Notes: a model not told the origin generated them from the sequence alone. DNA of 11,896 nt from Deltaproteobacteria bacterium (GCA_030624945.1 JAUXJB010000026.1:1-11896), one strand, 5' to 3'; counted from the stretch's first letter, positions 1 through 10,756 are shown. Made by a program: numbers and translations.

Positions 1-167
1 CCGCGTCGGGCACAGGACTCGGCGCGCATGCCACCAGGAGCCAGAACCCCAGCCAACGCGCCGCCCAAACCCTCTCGTGCGCGAAAAGACTCCAAAACCG
101 ACGCAACGCCTTCACCTAGCTCCGCCCTCCAGCTCAGTTTAGGCCAGCAAGCCCCCACAAACCGCAA

Positions 168-244
168 GCGGCGCGGAAGCGCCGCGCGCAGCGAAGGCCG
201 CAGGCCTGAGCGAAGGTGGGTGGCGCGCGGACGCCCGCGCGCCA
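168..244. repeat. Two GC-rich palindromes (possible REP-like element)
   Basis: Arm 168-174 (GCGGCGC) pairs perfectly with 179-185 across a GGAA loop. Arm 221-230 (TGGCGCGCGG) pairs perfectly with 235-244 across an ACGC loop. Between them lies a smaller inverted repeat, AGGCC-GCA-GGCCT, and the octamer AGCGAAGG occurs twice. Tandem hairpins with tetraloops in an intergenic space are typical of REP/BIME-type repeats, but they can also be stacked terminators. Whether the unit recurs in the genome cannot be judged from one copy. Confidence 0.35.
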
Positions 245-290
245 GGTACCCCATGGCAGGCGGCCGCCCGCGCCGGATTTAGCGCAAGAA

Positions 291-318
291 CCGGCGGGCC
301 GGGAAGCCGGCCCGCCGG
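291..318 (-). terminator. Likely intrinsic terminator of comEA transcript
   Basis: A perfect 12-base-pair GC stem (291-302 with 307-318) closes a four-base loop. It begins 18 bases beyond the comEA stop codon. Read on the minus strand the stem is followed by TTCTTGCG, a short U-rich but imperfect tail. On the plus strand no T-rich run follows, so the minus orientation fits better. A smaller hairpin (323-335) sits between the stop codon and this stem. The short U tract leaves some doubt about factor-independent function. Confidence 0.6.
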
Positions 319-336
319 TCGACGCTCTTCGAGCGG

Positions 337-666
337 TCATGCGGTGGTCTTACCCGAGACGGCCACGTGAGGCCGGATCCTCTCGAGCGCGACCTCGCCG
401 ATACCCGAAACCTCCGTCAGCTCCTCGACTCGCTTCAGCTTGCCCGCCTTGCGAAATTCGAGGATCGCCGCCGCTCTGGCGGGGCCGATGCCGGGCAGCA
501 GCTGGAGCTGCTCCGCGGTTGCCGTGTTCACGTTCACCACTCCGACCAATCTCGTCTCCGGCTGCCGCGAAGCTCGTTCCGCCGAGCCGGCGAAGCCACC
601 GGAGAGCAGCATGAGAAGACCCGCCGCCGCACCCGCAGCAGCACCTCGTACGATCCAATTGCGCAT
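337..666 (-). CDS. comEA: ComEA-like helix-hairpin-helix DNA-binding protein
   Basis: A 109-residue protein with an N-terminal hydrophobic segment (about residues 7-27, Ala/Gly/Leu-rich) that could be a signal peptide or membrane anchor, followed by the compact double helix-hairpin-helix domain of the ComEA family. The signature VNVNTATAEQLQLLPGIG covers residues 44-61 and the second hairpin, TEVSGIG, is at 84-90. Family members bind double-stranded DNA and ComEA proper acts in the periplasm in DNA uptake. Short stand-alone versions are widespread and often unstudied, so a role in transformation is inferred. The ATG is preceded by a strong GAGGAGG eight bases upstream, which fixes the start. 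It lies 53 bases downstream of the polyprenyl synthase gene with no terminator visible between them, so the two are probably co-transcribed. Confidence 0.85.
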   Translation of the reverse strand: MRNWIVRGAAAGAAAGLLMLLSGGFAGSAERASRQPETRLVGVVNVNTATAEQLQLLPGIGPARAAAILEFRKAGKLKRVEELTEVSGIGEVALERIRPHVAVSGKTTA

Positions 667-719
667 CTGCGCATCCTCCTCGAAGATTCGGGGTGAGGCG
701 GGGGAAAGCGAGAGGTAGG

Positions 720-1727
720 TCAGCTGCGGCGACGCACCACGAAGTACGTGAGCGCATCGAGCGCTCGCTTCGCCTCGCAGTCGACAAATGTCTCAATACG
801 CACGCGTGCCGCCGAGGCGCGCCCATCCGCGCGTTGCAATGCGGTCTCGGCCCCGTTCCAGCGCTTGACGCACTCGGTGACCTGCGCCATCTCGTCGCGA
901 TCGGGCGCGTCGCCCGTCTCCGCGCAGCGCGTGAGGGTCTTGAGTACCGAGGTGATGTAGTCGCGCTCGGCAACACTGCAACGTTTCAGGGTCAAGAGCA
1001 GCGGCAGGGTGACCTTGCCCTCGGCCAGGTCCGTGAGGGGAGCCTTGCCCAGCTCCGCTCCGTCACCCACGTAGTCCAGCGCATCGTCGACCAGCTGGAA
1101 GGCCAGGCCGAGCTCCCAGCCGAAGCTCCGCAGTGCTCTGCGTTCCGCGCGGGTGACGTTCCCCAGAATGGCACCGGCCTCGCAGCCCGTCGCAAGCAAG
1201 CTTGATGTCTTGCGGCCGATGACCTCCAGGTACATGGACTCGCTCATCTCGGGATCGAAGCTCTGCTGGAGCTGAAGTACCTCGCCTTCCGCCATCGCAG
1301 AGATGGTGTCGGCAAAGCTCGCCAGGATATCCTGGTCCCCGTCTTCTACGAGCGTTCGACAGGTGATCGCGTACAGGAAGTCGCCGACGAGCACCGCCAG
1401 TCGTTCCCCGAAACGTGCGTTGGCGCTCGGCTGACCGCGCCGCGTCGCCGCCCCGTCGACCACGTCGTCGTGCAGAAGCGAGGCACTGTGCAGATACTCC
1501 GCAGCCATCGCGATCTGCACGGCACGCGGTCCTCGGTAGCCGCACAACCGCGCGGAGAGCAACACCAAGAGCGGCCGGATGCGCTTGCCGCCGCTGGCGA
1601 AGGTGTGCTCGGCGATCTCCGGGACGAGAGGAGCAACCGAACGGATCCCCGCGCGCATCGCGCGCTCGACCTGCGCGAGATCCTCTGCGAACGGTTCGAC
1701 GATGCGCTCGATCTCGTGGGGGGGCAT
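720..1727 (-). CDS. ispB: Long-chain polyprenyl diphosphate synthase
   Basis: A 335-residue trans-isoprenyl diphosphate synthase that condenses isopentenyl diphosphate units onto an allylic primer, most likely to make the quinone side chain. Both Asp-rich motifs are intact: LLHDDVVD (Asp87, Asp88, Asp91) and QLVDDALDY (Asp214, Asp215, Asp218). The substrate-binding GGKRIRP (46-52) and the late block DLAEGKVTLPL (233-243) are also present. The residues four and five positions before the first DDxxD are small (Ser83, Ala82), which in this family allows long products of C30 or more. The exact length (octaprenyl, heptaprenyl or other) is not determined. An in-frame TTG start at 1790 is possible but lies inside a near-consensus -35 box, so the ATG at 1727 is chosen; this also gives the usual N-terminus and length. 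The Shine-Dalgarno is weak. ComEA follows in the same direction. Confidence 0.9.
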   Translation of the reverse strand: MPPHEIERIVEPFAEDLAQVERAMRAGIRSVAPLVPEIAEHTFASGGKRIRPLLVLLSARLCGYRGPRAVQIAMAAEYLHSASLLHDDVVDGAATRRGQPSANARFGERLAVLVGDFLYAITCRTLVEDGDQDILASFADTISAMAEGEVLQLQQSFDPEMSESMYLEVIGRKTSSLLATGCEAGAILGNVTRAERRALRSFGWELGLAFQLVDDALDYVGDGAELGKAPLTDLAEGKVTLPLLLTLKRCSVAERDYITSVLKTLTRCAETGDAPDRDEMAQVTECVKRWNGAETALQRADGRASAARVRIETFVDCEAKRALDALTYFVVRRRS

Positions 1728-1761
1728 TCTGCTCTTTTTCGGCCCTGAGCGAGGGCGACGT

Positions 1762-1790
1762 ACTCTACCGCCGAGGGCTTCCAATGTCAA
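1762..1790 (-). promoter_or_regulatory. Sigma-70 type promoter for ispB-comEA
   Basis: On the minus strand a perfect consensus TTGACA (1785-1790) is separated by exactly 17 bases from TAGAGT (1762-1767), which keeps the T1, A2, A4 and T6 of the -10 consensus. Transcription would start near 1755, leaving a leader of roughly 28 bases before the ATG at 1727. This promoter supports the shorter start of the polyprenyl synthase gene. Confidence 0.7.
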
Positions 1791-1911
1791 AGATCTTCCG
1801 GACTTTGCGCTTCAAAGACAAACAGTTACGGAAAGTTCACAGGAGTCACGGAAGCTGCTATCGCTCACGCCTGGCTCAAGTTGGCCGTCGGGGCGGCCGA
1901 ATGCTCCAGCG

Positions 1912-2502
1912 ATGGCACGCGGGCGGCCTCAGGACGAAGTCGACGAGCAGCTCACAGAACTCGACCAGAACATAAAAAGGCTCCGCATCGAGTACGACCA
2001 GTACTTCATGGGAAACATGAAGCGCCCGCCCCAGGTTCTGCAGGGCAAGGTGCAGAAGGTCGTCGCCTACTTCTCGAACAAGATGCCCCGCAACACCGCA
2101 CAGAAGTTTCGCTTCAACCAGCTGAACTCCAGGTATCAGATGTACCGCCAGCACTGGGGGCGCGTCATGCGTCAGATGGAGGAGGGGACCTACAAGACGC
2201 AGCGCTTCCATGCGACGATCCGGAAGCGCCAGAACGAGGGCGATGAGGCGACGACGCCGGTCACGGTCGGATCGGTCGGCGCGAAGCCCTTGGCTTCTCC
2301 CATCGACCGTTTGTGCGACGCGCTGGGCGCCGCACGCAAGAAGACGGGCGAGCAATCGGCCATCGACCGCGCGAAGATCGCGCAGATGATCAAGCAGCAG
2401 ACGGCAAATCTCCGCCAGCGCCACCCCGGGGCCAAGATCAGGTTTCGCGTGGTGATCGAGGAAAACAAGGCCAAGCTGAAGGCCAGCGTCTCCAAGTCCT
2501 GA
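1912..2502 (+). CDS. MXAN_5187 C-terminal-like protein, function unknown
   Basis: A 196-residue, basic, predicted cytoplasmic protein with no signal peptide or membrane segment. An N-terminal helical stretch (about 12-100) is rich in conserved-looking aromatic and basic residues, for example LRIEYDQYF (24-32) and KFRFNQLNSRYQMYRQHW (65-82), then EEGTY (90-94). A low-complexity linker (108-128) leads to a C-terminal part (130-193) ending in IRFRVVIEENKAKLKA. From memory this layout matches the family called MXAN_5187 C-terminal domain, whose biochemical role is unknown to me; a profile search would settle it. The frame stays open far upstream, but the ATG at 1912 is the only plausible start; it lacks a clear Shine-Dalgarno. 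A weak promoter-like pair, TTCACA (1836-1841) and TATCGC (1859-1864) with 17-base spacing, lies upstream. It is first in an apparent operon with two sugar-related genes. Confidence 0.75.
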   Translation: MARGRPQDEVDEQLTELDQNIKRLRIEYDQYFMGNMKRPPQVLQGKVQKVVAYFSNKMPRNTAQKFRFNQLNSRYQMYRQHWGRVMRQMEEGTYKTQRFHATIRKRQNEGDEATTPVTVGSVGAKPLASPIDRLCDALGAARKKTGEQSAIDRAKIAQMIKQQTANLRQRHPGAKIRFRVVIEENKAKLKASVSKS

Positions 2503-2522
2503 TTGTTACTTTCAACGCCACG

Positions 2523-3683
2523 ATGCGGGTGGCACTCGTCCAGGACTGGCTGACCGGGTTCCGGGGCGGCGAGAAGCTTCTGGAGGGGTTCGCGATCCTC
2601 TTTCCCGACGCGGATCTCTACACGCTGATCCACGTGCCGGGCTCGACATCCGATCGGATCGAGCGGCTGCGGATCCACGCGAGCTGGTTGTCCGCACTCC
2701 CGGGGGTGGCCCGGCACTATCGCAAGCTGCTCCCGCTCTTCCCGAGCACGATCGAGCGCTTTTTCCTGGACGGCTACGACATGATCCTCTCCAACAGCCA
2801 CTCGTTTGCCAAGGGCGTGCGCGTCGCCCCGGGCACACCGCACATCTGCTCCTGCATGACGCCGATTCGTTACGTCTGGGATCACGTCGACACGTACCTG
2901 GGCCGCGGGCCGAAGCGGTTCCTTGCCACGCCCTTCGTCCATTACCTGCGCAGCTGGGATCGCAAGACAAGTACACCGGAACGTGTCACCGGCTTCGTGG
3001 CGATCTCACAGGCCGTTGCGGCTCGCATTCGCCGCCACTACGGTCGCGACTCCAGGATCGTTCACCCGTGGGTCGATACACACCGGTACCGCCCCAGTGG
3101 CGAGAAGCCCGAGGACTTCTACCTGCTCGTGGGCGGATTCGTGCCCTACAAGGGCGAAGCGCTGGCGATTGATGCCTTCCGTCGCCTGGGGCGCTCACTG
3201 ATCGTGGCGGGGGACGGACCGTCGCGCCGCGCCCTCGAAGCGCGGGCGCCCGCAAATGTTCGTTTCGTGGGTAGGGTCTCGGACGAGCGGCTGGCAGAGC
3301 TCTACGCGCGCACTCGAGCATTGATCCACCCACAGGAAGAGGACTTCGGGATGATCGCAGTCGAAGCACAGGCGGCGGGCCGACCCGTCATCGCGCTCGG
3401 CCGAGGGGGCGCGCGGGAGACGGTCGTCGGCACCGACGCGGGAGGCTCCTCCGTGCCGACAGGTCTCTTCTACGAACGGTCCGAGCCCGACTCCCTTGTC
3501 GCCGCCGTGCAAGAGTTCGAATCCCAAGAGAGCAGCTACGACCCGGGCGCGATCCGTCGCCACGCCGAGCACTTCGCGCTGCCCAGGTTCCACCGCGAGT
3601 TCATCGAGGCGCTGGAGAGCTTCATGGGCCCGCTCCCCGAGCTCCACCGGCGCGCCTCGCAGATAGCGCGACACGATGGCTGA
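2523..3683 (+). CDS. GT4 family glycosyltransferase, WbaZ-like
   Basis: A 386-residue GT-B fold glycosyltransferase that would move a sugar from a nucleotide-sugar donor to a growing surface glycan at the cytoplasmic face of the membrane. The N-terminus MRVALVQDWLTGFRGGEK is typical of the WbaZ/mannosyltransferase branch of family GT4. The C-terminal donor-binding half contains GGFVPYKGEA (204-213, with Lys210), VAGDGPSR (228-235) and the EX7E motif EEDFGMIAVE (Glu273 and Glu281). The usual Arg after PYK is Gly here. The donor and acceptor cannot be read from sequence. The start is set by this N-terminal match; there is no good Shine-Dalgarno, and the upstream gene stops 20 bases before, so reinitiation is likely. 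Its stop overlaps the start of the next gene by eight bases, implying coupled translation. Confidence 0.88.
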   Translation: MRVALVQDWLTGFRGGEKLLEGFAILFPDADLYTLIHVPGSTSDRIERLRIHASWLSALPGVARHYRKLLPLFPSTIERFFLDGYDMILSNSHSFAKGVRVAPGTPHICSCMTPIRYVWDHVDTYLGRGPKRFLATPFVHYLRSWDRKTSTPERVTGFVAISQAVAARIRRHYGRDSRIVHPWVDTHRYRPSGEKPEDFYLLVGGFVPYKGEALAIDAFRRLGRSLIVAGDGPSRRALEARAPANVRFVGRVSDERLAELYARTRALIHPQEEDFGMIAVEAQAAGRPVIALGRGGARETVVGTDAGGSSVPTGLFYERSEPDSLVAAVQEFESQESSYDPGAIRRHAEHFALPRFHREFIEALESFMGPLPELHRRASQIARHDG

Positions 3684-4785
3684 GCGAGAGCCGATCCCCA
3701 TGCTCGATCTCCGCGCCGAGATCGAGGCACTCGAGCCCGAACTCACGGCTGCGATCGGGGCGGTTCTGCGCTCCGGACGCTTCATCCTCGGTCCAGAGGT
3801 CGAGAGCTTCGAGCGCGAGGTCGCGCGCTACCTCGGGGTCGCACACGCGATCGCGCTGAACTCCGGGACAGACGCACTCACGATTGCCCTGCGCGCTCTC
3901 GGTGTAGGACCCGGCGACGAGGTCGTCACCACTTCCTTCAGCTTCTTCGCGAGCGCCGAGGCCATAGGTCAGGTGGGCGCGGTCCCGGTCTTCGTCGACA
4001 TCGAGCCGCGCTCCTTCAACCTCGACCCGGATTCTGTGGCGGCGCACCTCTCACCGCGCACTCGCGCCATTCTCCCCGTACACCTGTTCGGACACCCCGC
4101 GGACATGCGCGCGCTACGATCGCTCGCGGAAGAGCACGGTCTGCCACTGCTCGAAGACGCGGCGCAGGCGTTCGGGGCCGAGTACGACGGAGAGAAGGTC
4201 GGCACGTTCGGCGACGCCGCGGCTTTCTCCTTCTACCCCTCGAAGAACCTGGGCGCCTACGGCGACGGTGGCTTGCTGGTCACATCGCGCGAGGATGTGG
4301 CGAAGACAGCTCGAATTCTCCGGAACCACGGAGCCAGCGGCCGCTACGAACACGACCGCCTCGGCTACAACTCGCGCCTGGACGAGATCCAGGCGGCGAT
4401 CCTGCGGCTCAAGCTGCCGCACCTGGACGAGTGGAACGCCGCACGCCGCCACATAGCGGAGGAGTATCGCGAGCTCCTTGCAACGCTCGACCTCTTCACC
4501 CCCGACGAGCTCGCACCGGCCCGCCACGTCTACCACCAGTTCACGCTACGGATCGGCGGGGGACGACGCGACGCGGTGCGAGAGAAGCTCTCCGCGGAGG
4601 GCATCGCCAGCGTCGTCTACTACCCCGTCCCGCTCCATCGGATGCCCCTCTACAGGGGGCTCGACCTGGCGCTCCCCGAAGCCGAGCGGGCATCGCGCGA
4701 GGTCCTGAGCCTACCGATCTGGCCCACCCTCGACTCCCCCCGGATCCAACGCGTGGCCTCCACTCTCCGGGCGGCCCTGGGCTAA
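3676..4785 (+). CDS. DegT/DnrJ/EryC1 family PLP aminotransferase
   Basis: A 369-residue fold-type I aminotransferase of the sugar aminotransferase family, which normally transfers an amino group from glutamate to a nucleotide-linked keto sugar. The PLP lysine is Lys190 in SFYPSKNLGAYGDGG. The cofactor contacts EDAAQAFGA (160-168) and NSGTDAL (62-68) are intact, and the substrate-end motif YNSRLDEIQAAIL is present. Length and motifs are normal and it looks functional. Relatives include WbpE, PseC, ArnB and DesI-type enzymes; without a neighbouring dehydratase or epimerase the exact sugar is open. It overlaps the glycosyltransferase gene by eight bases and ends convergently with atpC, the two stop codons sharing bases 4783-4784. 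The pair suggests decoration of a surface polysaccharide with an amino sugar, which is inference. Confidence 0.9.
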   Translation: MAEREPIPMLDLRAEIEALEPELTAAIGAVLRSGRFILGPEVESFEREVARYLGVAHAIALNSGTDALTIALRALGVGPGDEVVTTSFSFFASAEAIGQVGAVPVFVDIEPRSFNLDPDSVAAHLSPRTRAILPVHLFGHPADMRALRSLAEEHGLPLLEDAAQAFGAEYDGEKVGTFGDAAAFSFYPSKNLGAYGDGGLLVTSREDVAKTARILRNHGASGRYEHDRLGYNSRLDEIQAAILRLKLPHLDEWNAARRHIAEEYRELLATLDLFTPDELAPARHVYHQFTLRIGGGRRDAVREKLSAEGIASVVYYPVPLHRMPLYRGLDLALPEAERASREVLSLPIWPTLDSPRIQRVASTLRAALG

Positions 4786-5189
4786 GACTCCTCGCTCACC
4801 TTCAAGCGGGCGCGCGCGTGGGCCGCCTCCAGCTCGTGCTCTGCCCGCCGCTCACCCACGGCCTCATCGCCGACGTCGCGCAATGCCTGCTCCGCGCGGA
4901 TCAAGTCGGCCTCCGCCTGCTCACGGTCGATGTCCTGCACTCGCTCGGCTGCGCGAACGAGCACCGTGACGCGCTCAGCCGCGACCTCGGCGAAGCCGCT
5001 CGAGACCACCAGGCGCTGCGCACCCTCCCCGGACACGTACTCCAGGATTCCGGGAACCAGCGAGGTCAAGAACCGCTCGTGAGCGGGCAGCACCCCGAAC
5101 TCGCCCGCTTCCCCCGGGAGCAGCACCGACTCCGCCTCCACGTCGACGAAAGGGTGTGCCGGCGTGATGATGCTGAGCTGAACTCCCAT
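4782..5189 (-). CDS. atpC: ATP synthase F1 subunit epsilon
   Basis: A 135-residue epsilon subunit of the F-type ATP synthase, part of the central rotor stalk that couples the c-ring to the catalytic head and can inhibit ATP hydrolysis. The N-terminal beta-sandwich (about 1-84) carries the hallmark GEAGEFGVLPAHERF (26-40). The C-terminal two-helix part (about 88-130) is complete and rich in Ala, Glu and Arg. The ATG lies two bases after the atpD stop, and purine-rich Shine-Dalgarno candidates lie within the end of atpD. This is the last gene of the operon and it converges with the aminotransferase gene, leaving no non-coding space for a separate terminator. Confidence 0.95.
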   Translation of the reverse strand: MGVQLSIITPAHPFVDVEAESVLLPGEAGEFGVLPAHERFLTSLVPGILEYVSGEGAQRLVVSSGFAEVAAERVTVLVRAAERVQDIDREQAEADLIRAEQALRDVGDEAVGERRAEHELEAAHARARLKVSEES

Positions 5190-5191
5190 CC

Positions 5192-7484
<2,293 letters not shown>

Positions 7485-7490
7485 GGTTCG

Positions 7491-9029
<1,539 letters not shown>

Positions 9030-9035
9030 CGTCCC

Positions 9036-9581
9036 CTAACCCCTTCTCAGATTGTCGCTGAGAGATTCGAGCTGTGTGCGCACGCTGCCGTCGAGCAGGA
9101 GGTCTCCGACCCGAGCGATCACCCCACCGATCAGGCTCGGGTCGACGCTCGCCTCGATGGTCACATCGGCGCTTACCCGCTGCGAGAGCACGCGGCGAAT
9201 TCGCTCGAGCTCTTCGGGGTCCAGCGGGCGCGCGGAGGTCACCTCCGCAGTCAGGCGCCCCGCGGCGTCGTCGACCAGCCGCTTGAACTCCACGATGATG
9301 CCCGGGAGCTCACCCGTGCGGTTCTCGTCGACCAGCAGCATGGCGAACGCCCGGATCTCCTTCGAGAGCCCCAGCTTCTCGCAGAGCTCCCCGATGACAC
9401 CCCGACGCTCTACGCGCGGGTGAATGGGTGTGAACAGAACTCGCTGGAGCTCCAGGCTGTCCGTCACCTGGCCCGTCAGCTCCATGAGCTGTTCGAGCAG
9501 AACCCCCGCCTCTTCGAGGCTCTCACCCAGACCGAACAGCGCCCGGGCCCAGCGTCGGGCGATCCCGGAAACGCGCGTCAC
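9036..9581 (-). CDS. atpH: ATP synthase F1 subunit delta
   Basis: A 181-residue delta (OSCP-type) subunit that attaches the b/b' peripheral stalk to the top of the F1 head. The start region reads VSGIARRWARALF and the C-terminus reads DPSLIGGVIARVGDLLLDGS followed by LESLSDNL, both classical for the family. The frame is open for 214 further codons upstream, but that part only shadows the atpF and atpX genes. The start is taken as GTG at 9581, which gives the normal family length and forms a GTGA overlap with the atpF stop. No clear Shine-Dalgarno is visible, so coupling to atpF is likely. Confidence 0.93.
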   Translation of the reverse strand: MTRVSGIARRWARALFGLGESLEEAGVLLEQLMELTGQVTDSLELQRVLFTPIHPRVERRGVIGELCEKLGLSKEIRAFAMLLVDENRTGELPGIIVEFKRLVDDAAGRLTAEVTSARPLDPEELERIRRVLSQRVSADVTIEASVDPSLIGGVIARVGDLLLDGSVRTQLESLSDNLRRG

Positions 9582-10168
9582 GTCGAGGGCCCGCCCGCGC
9601 CATCGGACGGCTGCGCCCGCTCGACAAAATCCGCCAGCAGACGCCGGTCGTCCTCGTCGGTGAGTCTCTCGCGCAGAAGCTCTTGCGCGATGCTCGTCGC
9701 CAGCTCGGACGCCTCCTCCCGCAACGCCTGACGGGCGCGCACGATCTCGGCATCCGCCACCCTGCGTGCTTCCTCTCGGATGCGCTGGGCGCTCTGCCGC
9801 GAGCGCTCCACGTTGCGCGCCAGCTCGGCCTGCGCTTGCTCCGCGACGGAGGCGACCAGGGCTTGCGAGTCTTCCTCGCTCCTGGCCAGCCGCTCGCGAA
9901 GCTCGGCCAGCTCGGCCTCGGCTTCGCGCAGTCGCGCCTCGGACTCCTCGATCTGTCCGCGTATGCCATCGCTGCGGTCGCGCATTGCCTGGGAGATGGG
10001 CCCGCCCGCGAAGCGGTAGAGCACGTAGCCCAGGATGACGACGTTGAGCACCTGCAAGCCCAGGTGGAGCCAGGTTTTCCCGGCGTGCTCGACCTCTCCA
10101 GCGGCCAGGACCACCGGCGCCGTCAAGAGCACCGCGAGCCCCAGCGCCAGGGCGAGCCAGCGGGTCAA
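9578..10168 (-). CDS. atpF: ATP synthase F0 subunit b
   Basis: A 196-residue b-type peripheral stalk subunit. It has two hydrophobic segments: residues 4-22, signal-peptide-like and ending LAAGE, and 34-52, the expected membrane anchor. A long charged heptad-like coiled coil (about 66-170) rich in Glu, Arg and Ala follows. The extra N-terminal segment is known from deltaproteobacterial b subunits and may be cleaved. The start is TTG at 10168, sharing TTGA with the atpX stop, with GGGGAGAG four bases upstream. It pairs with the neighbouring b' subunit as a heterodimer; which of the two is called b and which b' is assigned here from gene order. Confidence 0.92.
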   Translation of the reverse strand: MTRWLALALGLAVLLTAPVVLAAGEVEHAGKTWLHLGLQVLNVVILGYVLYRFAGGPISQAMRDRSDGIRGQIEESEARLREAEAELAELRERLARSEEDSQALVASVAEQAQAELARNVERSRQSAQRIREEARRVADAEIVRARQALREEASELATSIAQELLRERLTDEDDRRLLADFVERAQPSDGAGGPST

Positions 10169-10680
10169 AGCGCTCTCCCCAGGATCTTGGCTGCCGCCTC
10201 CTGCGCGAGCGAGCGCGCCTCACCCTCGAGAGCCGCGCGGGCGGAGGCGAGCTCCTCCACCAGGGCCACGCGGACCTCGTCGATGATGGCCGCCCCGTCG
10301 CGCCGGGCTGCGTTGGTCAGATCCTTCTCCTCCGTCTCGGCTTCGGCCATGATCTCGGCGCGGCGGGACTGGGCCTCCGCCTGGGCAGCGGCCAGGCGCT
10401 CGTCCAGCTCCCCGCGCTGAGCTGCGGCCTCGCCTCGGATATCGGAAGCGCGCGCGGCGGTCCCCTCCACGGCGGCGACGCGCTCCCGCAGGACCTTCAA
10501 GAGTGGCTGCAGCACCAGGCGGTTTGTGGGATACACGAGCGCCAGAAAGACGATGACGTTCACGGCCGTGATCCGGAGATCGGGGAACAGGTTCAGGCTC
10601 GCCGCCCGTGCGACGCCCGGCAGCGCCACGAATCCCCACGTGACCCAGAAGACCAGCGAGCTGCGCTCTAAGCCCCGCAC
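10165..10680 (-). CDS. atpX: ATP synthase F0 subunit b' (second b-type subunit)
   Basis: A 171-residue b-type subunit and the first gene of the operon. A hydrophobic N-terminal part (8-22) ending GVARAAS looks like a signal sequence. The membrane anchor covers about 35-52 (ITAVNVIVFLALVYPTNRLV), then a coiled coil of Ala, Glu and Arg repeats (about 64-165). The start is GTG at 10680, chosen because GGAGAGAG lies exactly six bases upstream. An earlier in-frame GTG at 10764 lacks a Shine-Dalgarno and falls within a hairpin arm. Paired b and b' genes occur in cyanobacteria, photosynthetic alphaproteobacteria and many deltaproteobacteria. The absence of atpB and atpE just upstream shows that the membrane-sector genes are elsewhere. 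Confidence 0.9.
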   Translation of the reverse strand: MRGLERSSLVFWVTWGFVALPGVARAASLNLFPDLRITAVNVIVFLALVYPTNRLVLQPLLKVLRERVAAVEGTAARASDIRGEAAAQRGELDERLAAAQAEAQSRRAEIMAEAETEEKDLTNAARRDGAAIIDEVRVALVEELASARAALEGEARSLAQEAAAKILGRAL

Positions 10681-10694
10681 CTTGAACTCTCTCC
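10681..10694 (-). promoter_or_regulatory. Ribosome binding site deciding the atpX start
   Basis: Minus-strand GGAGAGAG (10687-10694) lies six bases before GTG at 10680. It is among the strongest Shine-Dalgarno matches in the operon and fixes the start of the first ATP synthase gene. Confidence 0.7.
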
Positions 10695-10756
10695 GTGTGG
10701 CGCAGTGATGACTACGGGGAAGCCGGCGCGGAGTTCCAAAGAAGCGACGCCATGTG

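Larger units (their letters stand above)
1..336. other. Non-coding stretch with clustered GC hairpins
   Basis: No reading frame here looks like a real protein. The frames that stay open are rich in Arg, Pro, Ala and Gly with no recognisable domain, which is expected of GC-rich DNA without stops. Positions 1-160 show no clear signal to me. From about 168 to 335 the sequence is packed with inverted repeats: arms at 168-174/179-185, 221-230/235-244, a loopless 10-base palindrome at 259-268, 291-302/307-318 and 323-327/331-335. I see no tRNA-like cloverleaf. The last large hairpin is best read as the terminator of the comEA-ispB transcript. The others may be additional terminators or a dispersed palindromic repeat. 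Confidence 0.6.

Noticed and set aside
28..282. Open frame of 84 residues on the plus strand at the left end
   Set aside because: Arg/Pro/Ala-rich low-complexity translation, no domain, runs through the hairpin cluster and lacks a Shine-Dalgarno; expected in GC-rich non-coding DNA.
388..394. DELSDED in place of DELSEED in ATP synthase beta (positions here are residue numbers)
   Set aside because: A conservative Asp for Glu change in a lever motif known to vary; not considered unusual enough for a finding.
1579..1911. Upstream extension of the MXAN_5187-like gene
   Set aside because: It runs antisense through the polyprenyl synthase gene and its promoter and does not resemble coding sequence; the ATG at 1912 fits the protein.
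9582..10223. Upstream extension of the atpH frame by 214 codons
   Set aside because: It overlaps atpF and atpX entirely out of frame, is Arg-rich, and the delta subunit family begins at the GTG at 9581.
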